Below are positions 27,276 through 36,952 of a DNA stretch of 64,000 bases, piece by piece. This stretch comes from Planctomycetota bacterium. GTDB taxonomy: Bacteria; Planctomycetota; Planctomycetia; Pirellulales; Pirellulaceae. The notes beneath the pieces were generated by a model. That model searched no databases and was not told the origin of the DNA. It saw only the letters and a program-made list of their open reading frames with translations. Position 1 is the stretch's first letter. Every line of letters starts with the position of its first letter. Position numbers and translations under genes: made by a program. The stretch is taken from NCBI GenBank assembly GCA_024277285.1, contig JAJRVM010000074.1, positions 1 to 64,000 on the forward strand, in the 5' to 3' direction.

Positions 27276-27428
27276 GGGACCGTCAGATAGCAAATAGTGG
27301 TCGTCTGCGGACGCAATAAACACTCGGTTCTTGGCAGTTGGTCTGCCTACTCCGTTTTGTTCCGCACGCGTCTGCACAAGCAGACGAACGTGGGCATCCG
27401 CCGGGCCGTCGAGCGACCGGCGGCCTAT

Positions 27429-27485
27429 GTTCACAAACAGACACGGTGTTCACAAACAGACACGGTGTTCACAAACAGACACGGT
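27429..27485. repeat. 19-bp tandem repeat, three perfect units, just upstream of rsgA
   Basis: GTTCACAAACAGACACGGT lies at 27429-27447, 27448-27466 and 27467-27485. The unit length is not a multiple of three and the array ends 7 bases before the GTG start of rsgA, which argues that it is leader rather than coding sequence. Confidence 0.95.
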
Positions 27486-27492
27486 GGTCCTC

Positions 27493-28641
27493 GTGGCGAA
27501 AAAACAGAAACGCAAGATCCGAGCTCAGTTTCGCAAGAAACATGACACGCGTACTCGTGAACGTGACTTCACGCGCCAGTTTAATCGGGACGAGACCGAA
27601 GCGCACGACGACCTGGCACACAGCGAACGGGTCAGCGGCAAAGGTTCGTTGACCCGAAAACGAACCGTGTTCGGCACGGCAACCACCGCTGACGATGCGG
27701 GGCATAGTGTCGAATTTGACGTTGATATGGATGCTTGTCAGCGTGGGCGTGTGCTGAGCGTTCATGGCCTGGGCAATATGGTCCGTGCGCGCGACGGCAC
27801 CGTCTACCGCTGTGCGATGCGTGGCCTTTTGAAGTCTTTGAGTACCGATCAGCGGCATGTTGTTGCGGCCGGTGACCTGGTCTGGTTCCGCCTTACGAGT
27901 GACTCTGAAAACCTGCGTGAAGGCATCATTGAACGTGTCGACCCGCGCCGTGGTGTCTTGAGCCGCACGAGTCGCGGCCGACAACATGTGATCGTGGCCA
28001 ACGTCGATCAGTTGCTGATCGTCACGAGCGCCGCTGAGCCGATCATTAAGCCCCACCTAATCGATCGCATGCTGGTGACGGCGGAAAAGGCCGGTATCCC
28101 TCCGATCATCTGCATCAACAAGGTCGATTTGATCGACCCAGTCGACTTGCAACCACTGGTCGGCGTCTACGGCCAAATGGGTTACCGCGTGTTGCTGCTG
28201 TCGGCAACCACTGGTTTTGGTATGGACCGGCTACGCGCCGTTATCCGTGACAAGGAGTGCGTGTTGTCGGGACAAAGCGGAGTCGGCAAGTCATCGATGC
28301 TCAACGCCATCGAACCCGGCTTGGAATTGCGAGTGCGCACTGTCAGCTCCGAATCGCAAAAAGGTCGGCACACAACCACGACCTCGCGTTTAATCCCACT
28401 CGAATGCGGTGGCTATGTCGTCGATACGCCCGGTATTCGCCAGTTCCAGCTGTGGGATATTATCGCCGAGGAGGTAGCCGGATACTTTCGCGACCTGCGG
28501 CCGTACGTCAGCCATTGCCGTTTTCCTGATTGCACACATATTCACGAAGATGGTTGTGCCGTCAAAGACGCCGCCGCCGATGGGAAACTCGACGTACGCC
28601 GCTATGAAAGCTATTGCCACATGTTTCTTGGTGACGCCTGA
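27493..28641 (+). CDS. rsgA: Small ribosomal subunit biogenesis GTPase RsgA
   Basis: The product is 382 residues from GTG 27493. A longer frame from 27331 would have to read through a 19-bp repeat array and gives no family-like sequence, while the GTG start opens with the basic [17 protein letters not shown]. An OB-fold part comes first. The permuted GTPase follows in order G4 NKVDL, G5 LSATTG, G1 GQSGVGKSS (about 260-268), G2 and G3 DTPGIRQF. The C-terminal zinc site is [14 protein letters not shown]. RsgA releases late assembly factors from the 30S subunit. No strong ribosome-binding site is seen; the repeat array takes its place. Confidence 0.93.
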   Translation: MAKKQKRKIRAQFRKKHDTRTRERDFTRQFNRDETEAHDDLAHSERVSGKGSLTRKRTVFGTATTADDAGHSVEFDVDMDACQRGRVLSVHGLGNMVRARDGTVYRCAMRGLLKSLSTDQRHVVAAGDLVWFRLTSDSENLREGIIERVDPRRGVLSRTSRGRQHVIVANVDQLLIVTSAAEPIIKPHLIDRMLVTAEKAGIPPIICINKVDLIDPVDLQPLVGVYGQMGYRVLLLSATTGFGMDRLRAVIRDKECVLSGQSGVGKSSMLNAIEPGLELRVRTVSSESQKGRHTTTTSRLIPLECGGYVVDTPGIRQFQLWDIIAEEVAGYFRDLRPYVSHCRFPDCTHIHEDGCAVKDAAADGKLDVRRYESYCHMFLGDA

Positions 28642-28644
28642 ATT

Positions 28645-28689
28645 CCCCAGTGCGTCGTTCCCCAGTGCGTCGTTCCCCAGTGCGTCGTT
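28645..28689. repeat. 15-bp tandem repeat, three perfect units, after rsgA
   Basis: CCCCAGTGCGTCGTT occurs at 28645-28659, 28660-28674 and 28675-28689, four bases after the rsgA stop. Confidence 0.95.
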
Positions 28690-28700
28690 CCGATGCGTCA

Positions 28701-28861
28701 CTACTGCCAGGGTACGGCGCCGCCCCGTTGCACTTGCTGGCGCAGGGCTGCGGTAAGCTCGCGAAACGCTTTGCGTTGTGTGACAGCGACGTCGTTCTCC
28801 TCGCGCGGATCGGTGCTCAGTTGGAACAACTCCAACGGTGCGAAGGGACTGTTGCGCAAGG
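28701..28861 (-). pseudogene. C-terminal remnant of a sulfatase
   Basis: The minus strand encodes about 53 residues: LRNSPFAPLELFQLSTDPREENDVAV, then a helix ending AVPWQ and a stop. PLELF-L--DP-E--DVA is the standard closing segment of arylsulfatase-type proteins and matches [18 protein letters not shown] in the intact sulfatase at 58080-59627. No catalytic part exists upstream, where dispersed repeat D begins at about 28862. It is most likely the end of a sulfatase gene cut off by the arrival of the repeat or by recombination through it. Confidence 0.7.
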
Positions 28862-29190
28862 TTGGGGAGTTAGCAGATGCGGTTAACCGCAATCCCAGAG
28901 GAGTATCCGGAAAAAGCGGGGTTGAATACCGGACATCATGTGTTGGGATAGTACGCTTGCATGACGCATTGTGAGTGCAGAGGACTTTTTCAGGATGCTC
29001 TGGCGGGATGCGCGCTGAACGGTGGCGTTCCAGCGCGCACGCCGCCGCCGCTGACGGAAGCGTAAGGAAGCCGTCACACTGACTCAAACCGTACCGCGAT
29101 GCCACACGCGCGCTCGACGCGCCGCGGCTCTGGCGTAGCGGTTAAACGGCAAGGCACTCGCAAAAACAAGAATAGGTGATGAACCTGATC
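28862..29190 (-). repeat. Long dispersed repeat D, copy 1
   Basis: It runs from AGGTTGGGG to GATGAACCTGATC. Landmarks shared with 57443-57920 (in inverted orientation) are the 12-bp palindrome GCGGTTAACCGC (28879-28890), an imperfect TCCGGAAAAAG / CTTTTTCAGGA inverted pair, the GTCCGGTATTCAACCCCGC block, GACGGCTTCCTTAC and AACAAGAATAGGTGATGAAC. The copies encode similar short peptides in passing but no shared long frame. Confidence 0.85.
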
Positions 29191-29376
29191 GGATGCTACT
29201 GGCCTGGAACGGATCCACGTCTTGCTTGATGCGGCCTCGCGGTGTCTGGGTGCGGCACACCCCATTCTGCGCTCACCTGTTTCTGCACGTGTTCTGGACG
29301 GCGGTATGGGCTACAATAACGGTTCCTCCCCTAGCCGACTCGCACTCCGAACCTCTATTGATGTGGAGCAAGCACT

Positions 29377-31779
29377 ATGCTCGCATGCGACAACGGATCC
29401 GTTTGCACGATTTCATGCGCGCTGGCCGCGTCACGGTCGCTCGCCAGAGCAGGTCGGGTACTTCGCCTGACTATCTTCCTCATGTTGACCATGGCCGGTG
29501 GATTGTTGGTGGCGTCGGAACTCGCACAGCAGGAGGGGTCCGAGCCAGTCGCGGGTGTGAAACTCGAGACGATCCACCAGGTGCTCGATCGCGCGGAGCG
29601 ATTAGCCGAACGTTTGCGACCTTCAGCCGAAACGGCTCATCTGCAGCCTCTAGTCGCCGAGCTCGCCAGGCTGCGCGCCGAAGAAGAGGCAATGCGCACG
29701 GCGTCTCCGAAGACCGATACACAACAGCGCGACTTGCATATGCGCGCACACAAGCTGGCGCGTCGGATCGCGTTCTGCAACCCGCAGTTGCAATTCGATA
29801 AACTGCTGTTCATCAAGCGGCACGACTCCGTCGGCGTGTTCCATATGTGCGACCAGTACTATGGATGTAACGCCAAGCCGGGCGGCGGGCTGTTTGTGAT
29901 CGAGGGATTGCTAAGTGAGCATCCGCGGGTCACGAATCTGCTGCAAAACTCCGTCGTGCAGAACGGTCGGCTGAAGGGTCGCAAGCTCGAAGGTGGTGCG
30001 TTCCTGTCCCCGGAGCTATCGTTCGACGGCCAAACGATTTTGTTCGCTTACAGCGAGGCGAAAGCATGGGCGAAATACCAAGGCAAAGAGGCCTATGAAT
30101 GGCTGCCTGAATACTGTTATCACATTTTCAAATGTAATGCGGACGGTAGCGATCTGCGTCAGCTGACCGATGGTGCCTGGGACGATTTCGACCCGTGTTT
30201 TTTGCCCAATGGCCGAATTGCGTTCATCACCGAGCGGCGTGGCGGCTACTTGCGTTGTGGTCGTCATTGTCCGGTCTATACGCTGCATAGCATGGCGGCC
30301 GATGGCAGCGACATTATTCGGCTGAGCCATCACGAGACGCACGAATGGCATCCGAGCGTGACTAATGATGGCATGATCGTCTACACACGATGGGACTACG
30401 TCGACCGAGACACGAACATCGCGCACCACATCTGGACCTGCTATCCCGACGGGCGTGACCCGCGTTCGTTTCATGGCAACTATCCCGAAGAACGTGAAGC
30501 ACGTCCTTGGATGGAGATGAATATCCGCGCCATACCGAATTCGGACAAATTCGTCGCCTGTGCCGGGGCACATCACGGTCATGAGTTCGGATCGTTGCTG
30601 CTGATCGACCCACGCCTGGAAGACGATGGCGCCATGTCACAACTCACTCGATTGACACCCGAAGCACCCTTCCCTGAAGCGGAAGGAGGCAAGACGAAAG
30701 TACGTCAATATTCGGCCTATGGCACTCCTTGGCCACTCTCGGAAGAGGACTTCCTGTGCGTCTATGATCGCCAGGCCAAGAACCGCGGCATCTATTGGAT
30801 CGATCGGTACGGCAACCGGGAGCTCCTTTATCGGGACCCGGACATTTCCTGTGTCAGCCCGATTCCGATGCGTGCGCGTCTCACGCCGCCTGTACTCCCT
30901 GACCAGACGGTGCAAACCAAGCTGGCGCGACAGGCGGTATCGAACATTCCATCGGCGACCATCGGTGTTGTTAATGTTTACGACAGTGATTTCAACTGGC
31001 CCGAAGACACGCGCGTGACCGCGCTGCGCGTGATCCAAGTGCTTCCCAAGACCACACCAGCTCCGAACATACCTCGCATCGGCGTTGCTCAACAAACCAA
31101 CGCGCGCGCCGTTCTCGGGACAGTACCGGTCGAACCGGACGGCAGCGTTTATTTCGAGGCCCCCGCAGGCAAGGAAATCTATTTCCAGGCGCTCGACGAA
31201 CGTGCCATGGCGATCCAATCGATGCGCAGCGGCACTTACCTGCACCCGGGCGAGCAGCTTACGTGCCAGGGTTGCCACGAACGTAAACGAAGGACGCCAG
31301 CACGTCTTGCGAATGCGCCGCTCGCCATGCAGCGCGCTCCATCACGCATCTTGCCCGAAGTTGAGGGTTCGAACCCGTTCAATTACGTTCGGCTGGTGCA
31401 AGACGTGCTCGATCGTAACTGCGTCGATTGCCACACGCGCCGCAACGCAATCGATCTGACCGGAATCATCGAGGGGCCACACGGCTGGACTCGCTCGTAT
31501 ACCAACCTGGCCTCGAAATACGGGTTCTATTTTGACGTCACCAACGGTTCGATCCACTCAGGCGTTCATGGCGGAGCACGGACGATTCCCGGACGCTTTG
31601 GCGCTCGCGCTGCCAAACTGCTGAGTTACCTTGATAAGAACCACTATGACGTCAACTTGTCAGAAGATGATTTTCACCGGCTCACTCTCTGGCTCGACTG
31701 CAACTCCGAGTTCTACGGCGCCTACGAACAACCGGCCGCGCAGTCACAAGGGATTGTCGTTCGCCCTTCTATCGACTGA
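29377..31779 (+). CDS. Hydrazine synthase alpha-like (HZS_alpha family) secreted diheme propeller protein
   Basis: The product is 800 residues, close to the length of anammox HzsA. A hydrophobic stretch (about 28-48) after a long basic N-terminus serves as export signal; a shorter start at ATG 29482 is possible. PD40-type blades follow (CNADGSDLRQLTDGAWDDFDP, NGRIAFITERRGG). The middle domain contains RVIQVLPKTTPAPN and GSVYFEAPAGKEIYFQALDERAMAIQSMRS, the pattern of the HZS_alpha domain. Haem motifs CQGCH (630-634) and CVDCH (682-686) lie in the C-terminal part. Non-anammox planctomycetes carry many such paralogues of unknown function, and no HzsB or HzsC gene is present, so hydrazine synthesis is not implied. 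It starts the plus-strand respiratory region, 485 bases before narC. Confidence 0.8.
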   Translation: MLACDNGSVCTISCALAASRSLARAGRVLRLTIFLMLTMAGGLLVASELAQQEGSEPVAGVKLETIHQVLDRAERLAERLRPSAETAHLQPLVAELARLRAEEEAMRTASPKTDTQQRDLHMRAHKLARRIAFCNPQLQFDKLLFIKRHDSVGVFHMCDQYYGCNAKPGGGLFVIEGLLSEHPRVTNLLQNSVVQNGRLKGRKLEGGAFLSPELSFDGQTILFAYSEAKAWAKYQGKEAYEWLPEYCYHIFKCNADGSDLRQLTDGAWDDFDPCFLPNGRIAFITERRGGYLRCGRHCPVYTLHSMAADGSDIIRLSHHETHEWHPSVTNDGMIVYTRWDYVDRDTNIAHHIWTCYPDGRDPRSFHGNYPEEREARPWMEMNIRAIPNSDKFVACAGAHHGHEFGSLLLIDPRLEDDGAMSQLTRLTPEAPFPEAEGGKTKVRQYSAYGTPWPLSEEDFLCVYDRQAKNRGIYWIDRYGNRELLYRDPDISCVSPIPMRARLTPPVLPDQTVQTKLARQAVSNIPSATIGVVNVYDSDFNWPEDTRVTALRVIQVLPKTTPAPNIPRIGVAQQTNARAVLGTVPVEPDGSVYFEAPAGKEIYFQALDERAMAIQSMRSGTYLHPGEQLTCQGCHERKRRTPARLANAPLAMQRAPSRILPEVEGSNPFNYVRLVQDVLDRNCVDCHTRRNAIDLTGIIEGPHGWTRSYTNLASKYGFYFDVTNGSIHSGVHGGARTIPGRFGARAAKLLSYLDKNHYDVNLSEDDFHRLTLWLDCNSEFYGAYEQPAAQSQGIVVRPSID

Positions 31780-32264
31780 GAACGTGTTTTGAAAATGGTT
31801 CCCAATGCACAATCGGTTCGATTTCAACCTCTATTGTGGAGCAGAACCAAGCGATCTTCGGCTCCGTGCCGCTCCGCCGCGAATTCGAAAACACGTTCTG
31901 AGTCCGAGCGCTGCAGAAAAACCGTTACCGCGCACGACCATAGCCCGTAAACGGTCGTCGTTCTACCGCCCCTTGCTCCCTCTGCAAAGACAACGGCCGG
32001 CACTGCAATTCGCCCGCGAACGACATGGCGAGATCTCGTCATGGCAGCGCGGCAGGTTTCTCAGCGCGACTGCGGCGCAAGCGATCGGAAGCTCAAACAA
32101 GGCGTCTCCCAAGAAAATCGGAATAAAGGATAAAAATGTCTTGATATCCTGTTAGCGTTCGGGTAGATTGCTTGCACATTGGTCAGATACTGGCATGCAC
32201 AGTGCTTTCTCGGTGCCGCCAGATAACTCCTACACAAGCTCGGCCCCGAAAAACGAGGTTGACT
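31780..32264. other. 485-bp leader region of the nar cluster
   Basis: Contains a perfect 12-bp inverted repeat (AGAACGTGTTTT at 31779-31790, overlapping the last base of the HZS-like gene, and AAAACACGTTCT at 31888-31899) and, closer to narC, the AGGATA/TATCCT pair described separately. No gene is supported. It should contain the nar promoter. Confidence 0.55.
32127..32150. promoter_or_regulatory. Candidate operator upstream of narC
   Basis: AGGATA (32127-32132) and TATCCT (32145-32150) form a perfect inverted pair with 12 bases between, 115-138 bases before the narC start. A lone TTGAT half-site at 32141 is not a full FNR/CRP-type site. The regulator is unknown. Confidence 0.25.
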
Positions 32265-33182
32265 ATGGGTCACGCAGATAGTGTGTCTCTTGGGCGGTTC
32301 CCTAGGCGCTGCGGCGCCCGCTGGCGGGTGACCACATTAGCCGCGCCGCGCCGCTGGACCGGCTGGGCCATCGGCCTGATGGTCGGGTTTTCGCTGGCAG
32401 TCCCGCGTGGCTTTACCCAGCAGGACACGGTCGATTTCTTTCGCGACCGGTGCACCAGCTGCCACACCATTGGGGGCGGTGCGCGTACGGGTCCCGACTT
32501 GAAGGACGTAACCAAGCGGCAGGAACGCGCGTGGTTAGTCAAGTTCATCATGAACCCACAGGCGGTCATCAGCAGTGGCGACCCCTATGCGCAGCAGATT
32601 CTGGAATCAGCGCGCGGCGTGGTCATGGCGCCGATTCCCGGGATGACCCAGCAACGCGCCGAGCGACTACTGGACCTGATCGAAGCAGAATCGCTACTCG
32701 AAGAGTCGCAATTCAAGGGAATTCAGGTCTCCAACACGCCTTTCACATCCCAAGACCGCCAGCTTGGCCGCGACTATTTCTTTGGCTACGCCCAGTTGGA
32801 AAATGGTGCTCCGCCATGCCTCTCGTGTCACAGCATTCGCGGTACCTCGGCGCTCGGGGGTGGGCAACTAGGGCCGGAGATGACGAAGGTCTACGAGCGG
32901 CTCAACGGTCGTGACGCTCTGAGTGGTTGGTTAGCCGCCCCGGCGACCGCAACGATGCAACCGTTGTTTCAAAAGCACTCGTTAACGAGCGAAGAGATTC
33001 ACGCGTTGGTGGCCTTTTTCGCGGACGCCGCTCCCCAGGAAGAATCCGCTTCGACGGCAAGTCGAATCGCATTCCTTTTGTTGGGGTTGGCTGGCGCGGC
33101 AGGCTTGATTTTCGCATGCGACGCGATTTGGAAATACCGATTTCACAGTGTCCGCCGCAATCTGGTAGACACCACCCCGTAG
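32265..33182 (+). CDS. narC: Membrane-anchored diheme cytochrome c, NarC-like
   Basis: The product is 305 residues from ATG 32265, with GAGG 8 bases upstream. A membrane segment (about 35-50) precedes two cytochrome c domains with CTSCH at 63-67 and CLSCH at 185-189, each with downstream Met residues able to be the sixth ligand ([16 protein letters not shown]). A C-terminal helix (about 268-290) anchors it with a short cytoplasmic tail. It lies 11 bases upstream of narG. In Thermus a diheme cytochrome NarC heads the nar operon and is needed for active nitrate reductase, and the position here is the same. Nitrobacter-type nitrite oxidoreductase clusters also carry a cytochrome c upstream of the catalytic gene. 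Confidence 0.82.
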   Translation: MGHADSVSLGRFPRRCGARWRVTTLAAPRRWTGWAIGLMVGFSLAVPRGFTQQDTVDFFRDRCTSCHTIGGGARTGPDLKDVTKRQERAWLVKFIMNPQAVISSGDPYAQQILESARGVVMAPIPGMTQQRAERLLDLIEAESLLEESQFKGIQVSNTPFTSQDRQLGRDYFFGYAQLENGAPPCLSCHSIRGTSALGGGQLGPEMTKVYERLNGRDALSGWLAAPATATMQPLFQKHSLTSEEIHALVAFFADAAPQEESASTASRIAFLLLGLAGAAGLIFACDAIWKYRFHSVRRNLVDTTP

Positions 33183-33193
33183 CGAGGTCATTG

Positions 33194-36100
33194 ATGAGCA
33201 CTCAGGACGCGATTGCCTGGATTCGGGACGAATTCGACCCTCAAGGTCGGCAGTGGGAAGAGTTTTATCGCAACCGCTGGCAGCACGACAAGGTGGTGCG
33301 CAGCACGCACGGCGTGAACTGCACGGGTGGGTGTACCTGGAACATTCATGTGAAGGACGGGATCGTCACCTGGGAAATGCAGGGACTCGATTATCCGTTA
33401 CTCCAATCGGGGCTACCGCCTTACGAGCCACGTGGTTGCCAGCGCGGCATATCTGCCAGTTGGTACATATACAGCCCGCTGCGCGTGAAGTACCCCTACA
33501 TCCGCGGCGCGATGCTCGACTTGTGGCGTGAAGCGCGCGCCAATCATGACGATCCGGTCGACGCATGGACCAGTATGGTTGAAAACGTCGAGTCCCGGCA
33601 ACGCTGGCAGCAAGCGCGTGGTAAGGGCGGTTTTCGGCGCGCCGACTGGGACACCGTGCTCGAAATCATCGCTGCCTCGATGATCCACACGATCAAGAAA
33701 CATGGCCCGGACCGAATTGCCGGCTTTTCACCGATCCCGGCAATGTCGATGATCAGCTACGCATCCGGAGCGCGGTTGATGCAACTGGTCGGCGGTATAT
33801 CGCTATCGTTTTACGATTGGTACTGTGACCTGCCTCCCGCATCGCCCGAAACCTGGGGCGAACAGACGGACGTGCAGGAGAGTGCCGACTGGTACCACGC
33901 TAAGATGCTCGTGTCGATGGGTTCCAACGTCGGCATGACGCGAACCCCCGATTGCCATTTCCTGGCCGAATCGCGCCATAACGGTACCAAGCTGTGGGTC
34001 TTTTCACCCGACTTCAACATGGTGGCCAAATACGCCGACGAATGGGTCGGGGTGAACACGGGTCAAGACGGTGCCTGGTGGATGGCCGTCAACCATGTGT
34101 TGCTGACAGAATTCCATCACCAGAAACCGACCGACTATTTCCTCGACTACACGCGCAAATACACCGACGCACCGTTTCTGGTGCAATTGAAGCCGAGCAA
34201 GAGTGGCGTACTGCGTCCTGGCCAGCTGCTGCGTGCCGGTTCGCTCGACAAATACGCGGGTGAAGAGCATGGCGAGTGGAAGTTCTTGATGTGGGACGAG
34301 TCGGCTGACGCCCCGAAGATGCCGATGGGAAGCAGCGGATTCCGCTGGGCAACGAAGCCAGGCGACTGGAATCTCCTGCTTAAGGACGGCAAGGACGGTA
34401 GCGCGATCCAGCCGCGATTGAGCTTTCTCGAAACACACGATTCGGTCGAACAGGTTGAATTCGACGACTTTGGTGCGGGTAACGCCTGCATGCGTGGCAT
34501 TCCGGTTAAGAAACTGACCACCGCCGACGGCGCGACCGTGCTGGTGACCACCGCGTACGACTTGCTCATGGGGCAATACGGCGTGAATCGTGGACTGGCT
34601 GGCCAGTATCCGGCGAATTACGACGATGCCGACGCCCCCTACACACCGGCATGGAGCGAAAAGTACACCGGTATCGGACGTGACGTACTGCTCCGTTTTG
34701 CACGTGAATGGGGTACCACGGCCGAGCGGACTAACGGCAAATGCACGATCATTATTGGTGCCGGGATCAACCATTGGTATCACGGTAACTTGATGTATCG
34801 TGCCGGGATTCACGCGTTGATGTTGTGCGGATGTGTCGGCGTTAACGGCGGCGGGTTGGCCCATTATGTCGGTCAGGAAAAACTCGCGCCGGCCGAATCG
34901 TGGGCGTCCATCGCGCTGGCCAAGGACTGGTATCCGCCATCGCGCGTCCAGAACGCGCCAAGCTGGCACTATGTGCACACCGACCAATGGCGTTACGAAA
35001 AGGACTTTACCGACTATCACACGGTGCCCAAGAACGCTGCGGACGACACGACGGCCAAGGGGCACACGATGGACATGCAAGTCCGCGCGGTGCGTCAAGG
35101 ATGGTTGCCTTTCTATCCTCAGTTTCCTGAAAACCCGATCGAAGTGGTCAAGAGTGCACGTGCTGCCGGTGCGAATACGCCGGAACAAATCTCGGCCTGG
35201 ATCGCCGAGCGTCTACAGAAGAAGGAAATGAAATTTTCCGTCGAGGATCCCGACGCCGAAGAGAATTGGCCACGCGTCTGGTTCATTTGGCGTGGCAATG
35301 CCATCATGGCCAGTGCTAAAGGACATGAATACTTCCTGCGGCATTATCTGGGCACTCACGACAATGCCGTGGCCGAAGAACTGGCAAAAGACTCGGTCAA
35401 GGAAGTTGCGTGGCACGAACACGCACCGCAGGGAAAGATGGACCTGGTCGTCGACGTCAACTTCCGCATGGATACATCGGCGCTCTATTCCGATATCGTG
35501 CTGCCGGCCGCCACCTGGTACGAAAAGGCCGACTTGAACTCGACCGACATGCACAGCTTTATTCATCCCCTCTCGCCGGCGGTTCCCGCCTGTTGGGAAT
35601 CGAAGAGTGATTGGGCCAGTTTCAAGGCGGTTGCGAAAAAGTTTTCGGAACTGTCAGAGCGGCATTTTCCGGAACCGGTCGAGGACGTGATTGCCGCACC
35701 GTTGGCGCACGATTCGCCAGCCGAAATCGCCCAGCCCAACATGAAACAGTGGATTCATGGGGAAACGGAGGCGATTCCCGGCAAGACGATGCCGGCATTC
35801 AAAGTGGTCTCACGCGACTATAAAAACGTCTATCGCCAGTACACGTCGTATGGACCGATGGTCCGAGCCAACGGGCTCGGCGCCCATGGCACTTCCTATC
35901 CAATCGCCGACGAGTATGACGAGTACATCAAGACGCACCCGTCCGTCACGTGGGGCGGAAACACCTACCCGTCGCTCGACCGCGACGAAGAGGTCTGCGA
36001 TACGATACTCCACTTCGCCTCGGTCACCAACGGCGAATTCGCCTATCGATCGTATCAGGGTATGGAGAAAAAGACCGGCGTCCCGCTGGTCCATTTGGCC

Positions 36101-36844
36101 GAAAAAAATCGCGGCGTCCGCACCTCGTACAAGGATATTCAAAGCCAGCCGCGGCGCTTCATCAACAGCCCGATGTGGTCAGGGTTAATCGAAGAGGGGC
36201 GTTCCTATTCGCCCTTTACGTACAATGTCGAGGCCATGGTCCCATGGCGCACGTTAACCGGGCGGCAGTCCTTTTACCTGGATCATCCTGTCTATATTGA
36301 TTTTGGCGAGCATCTGCCGACCTACAAGCCGAAGCCGCTGCCCACTGAGTACGCGGATATGCAGTTCACCGAAAAGGTGGGCGAAACGATCGCACTCAAT
36401 TTCCTGACTCCGCATGGCAAGTGGCATATCCACTCGACCTATGGCGATAACCAACGCATGACGACATTGTCGCGCGGTGTCTACCCGTTGTGGATGAATG
36501 ACAAAGATGCCGCTTCACTGGAAATCAAAGACAACGACTGGATCGAAATCTTTAACGACCATGGCGTGGTGGTTACCCGTTCGGTCGTCAGCTCGCGCAT
36601 TCCGCCAGGAATATGCATGCAATACCACTCGCCTGAACGTACGCACGGGATTCCGAAATCTCCCCTGCGCAAGAACCGGCGAGCTGGGGGGCACAACAGC
36701 CTGACGCGGACGCGACTCAAACCAAACCTCATGATCGGTGGCTACGGGCAGTTCACCTATCACTTCAACTATTGGGGGCCGGTCGGTGCCAACCGCGACA
36801 CGCACTTGCTGGTTCGGAAACTACCTGGAAAAGCGGTTTATTAG
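33194..36844 (+). CDS. narG: Nitrate reductase (or nitrite oxidoreductase) molybdopterin alpha subunit
   Basis: The product is 1216 residues from ATG 33194, with GAGG 7 bases upstream. There is no twin-arginine leader, so the catalytic site faces the cytoplasm. The FS0 [4Fe-4S] ligands are His39, Cys43, Cys47 and Cys82, spaced exactly as in E. coli NarG (49/53/57/92). The [20 protein letters not shown] segment (207-226) carries the molybdenum-binding Asp. [49 protein letters not shown] and the C-terminal molydopterin domain ([21 protein letters not shown]) are all intact. NarG reduces nitrate with electrons from NarH. Cytoplasm-facing NXR enzymes share this family, so direction is not decided by motif. 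Confidence 0.95.
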   Translation: MSTQDAIAWIRDEFDPQGRQWEEFYRNRWQHDKVVRSTHGVNCTGGCTWNIHVKDGIVTWEMQGLDYPLLQSGLPPYEPRGCQRGISASWYIYSPLRVKYPYIRGAMLDLWREARANHDDPVDAWTSMVENVESRQRWQQARGKGGFRRADWDTVLEIIAASMIHTIKKHGPDRIAGFSPIPAMSMISYASGARLMQLVGGISLSFYDWYCDLPPASPETWGEQTDVQESADWYHAKMLVSMGSNVGMTRTPDCHFLAESRHNGTKLWVFSPDFNMVAKYADEWVGVNTGQDGAWWMAVNHVLLTEFHHQKPTDYFLDYTRKYTDAPFLVQLKPSKSGVLRPGQLLRAGSLDKYAGEEHGEWKFLMWDESADAPKMPMGSSGFRWATKPGDWNLLLKDGKDGSAIQPRLSFLETHDSVEQVEFDDFGAGNACMRGIPVKKLTTADGATVLVTTAYDLLMGQYGVNRGLAGQYPANYDDADAPYTPAWSEKYTGIGRDVLLRFAREWGTTAERTNGKCTIIIGAGINHWYHGNLMYRAGIHALMLCGCVGVNGGGLAHYVGQEKLAPAESWASIALAKDWYPPSRVQNAPSWHYVHTDQWRYEKDFTDYHTVPKNAADDTTAKGHTMDMQVRAVRQGWLPFYPQFPENPIEVVKSARAAGANTPEQISAWIAERLQKKEMKFSVEDPDAEENWPRVWFIWRGNAIMASAKGHEYFLRHYLGTHDNAVAEELAKDSVKEVAWHEHAPQGKMDLVVDVNFRMDTSALYSDIVLPAATWYEKADLNSTDMHSFIHPLSPAVPACWESKSDWASFKAVAKKFSELSERHFPEPVEDVIAAPLAHDSPAEIAQPNMKQWIHGETEAIPGKTMPAFKVVSRDYKNVYRQYTSYGPMVRANGLGAHGTSYPIADEYDEYIKTHPSVTWGGNTYPSLDRDEEVCDTILHFASVTNGEFAYRSYQGMEKKTGVPLVHLAEKNRGVRTSYKDIQSQPRRFINSPMWSGLIEEGRSYSPFTYNVEAMVPWRTLTGRQSFYLDHPVYIDFGEHLPTYKPKPLPTEYADMQFTEKVGETIALNFLTPHGKWHIHSTYGDNQRMTTLSRGVYPLWMNDKDAASLEIKDNDWIEIFNDHGVVVTRSVVSSRIPPGICMQYHSPERTHGIPKSPLRKNRRAGGHNSLTRTRLKPNLMIGGYGQFTYHFNYWGPVGANRDTHLLVRKLPGKAVY

Positions 36845-36952
36845 TGGATCGTAGGTCGTAGTTCGTTTTGGTGTTAGTGCTTAGGTTTTGGGCTTTGGGT
36901 TTTGCATGAGGCTACGGTCGCCACGACGGGTGATCGCTTCGGAGAATACTGC

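Noticed and set aside
27331..27492. A longer RsgA N-terminus
   Set aside because: It would translate a 19-bp tandem repeat in shifting phases, giving sequence unlike RsgA, while GTG 27493 gives the expected basic start.
31362..31382. tRNA-like T-loop sequence GGTTCGAACCC
   Set aside because: It lies inside the HZS-like coding frame (EGSNPFNYV) and no cloverleaf can be built around it.
29377..31779. A genuine hydrazine synthase and therefore an anammox organism
   Set aside because: No HzsB or HzsC genes or hydrazine dehydrogenase are present, and HZS_alpha-like paralogues are common in other planctomycetes.
32141..32154. An FNR/CRP-type site upstream of narC
   Set aside because: Only one TTGAT half-site is present; the partner half-site does not match.
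34004..35188. A 394-codon minus-strand frame inside narG, and similar long antisense frames at 39630-40601 and 4565-5245
   Set aside because: They lie opposite genes with clear family motifs, have no ribosome-binding sites or recognisable domains, and are expected in GC-rich coding DNA.
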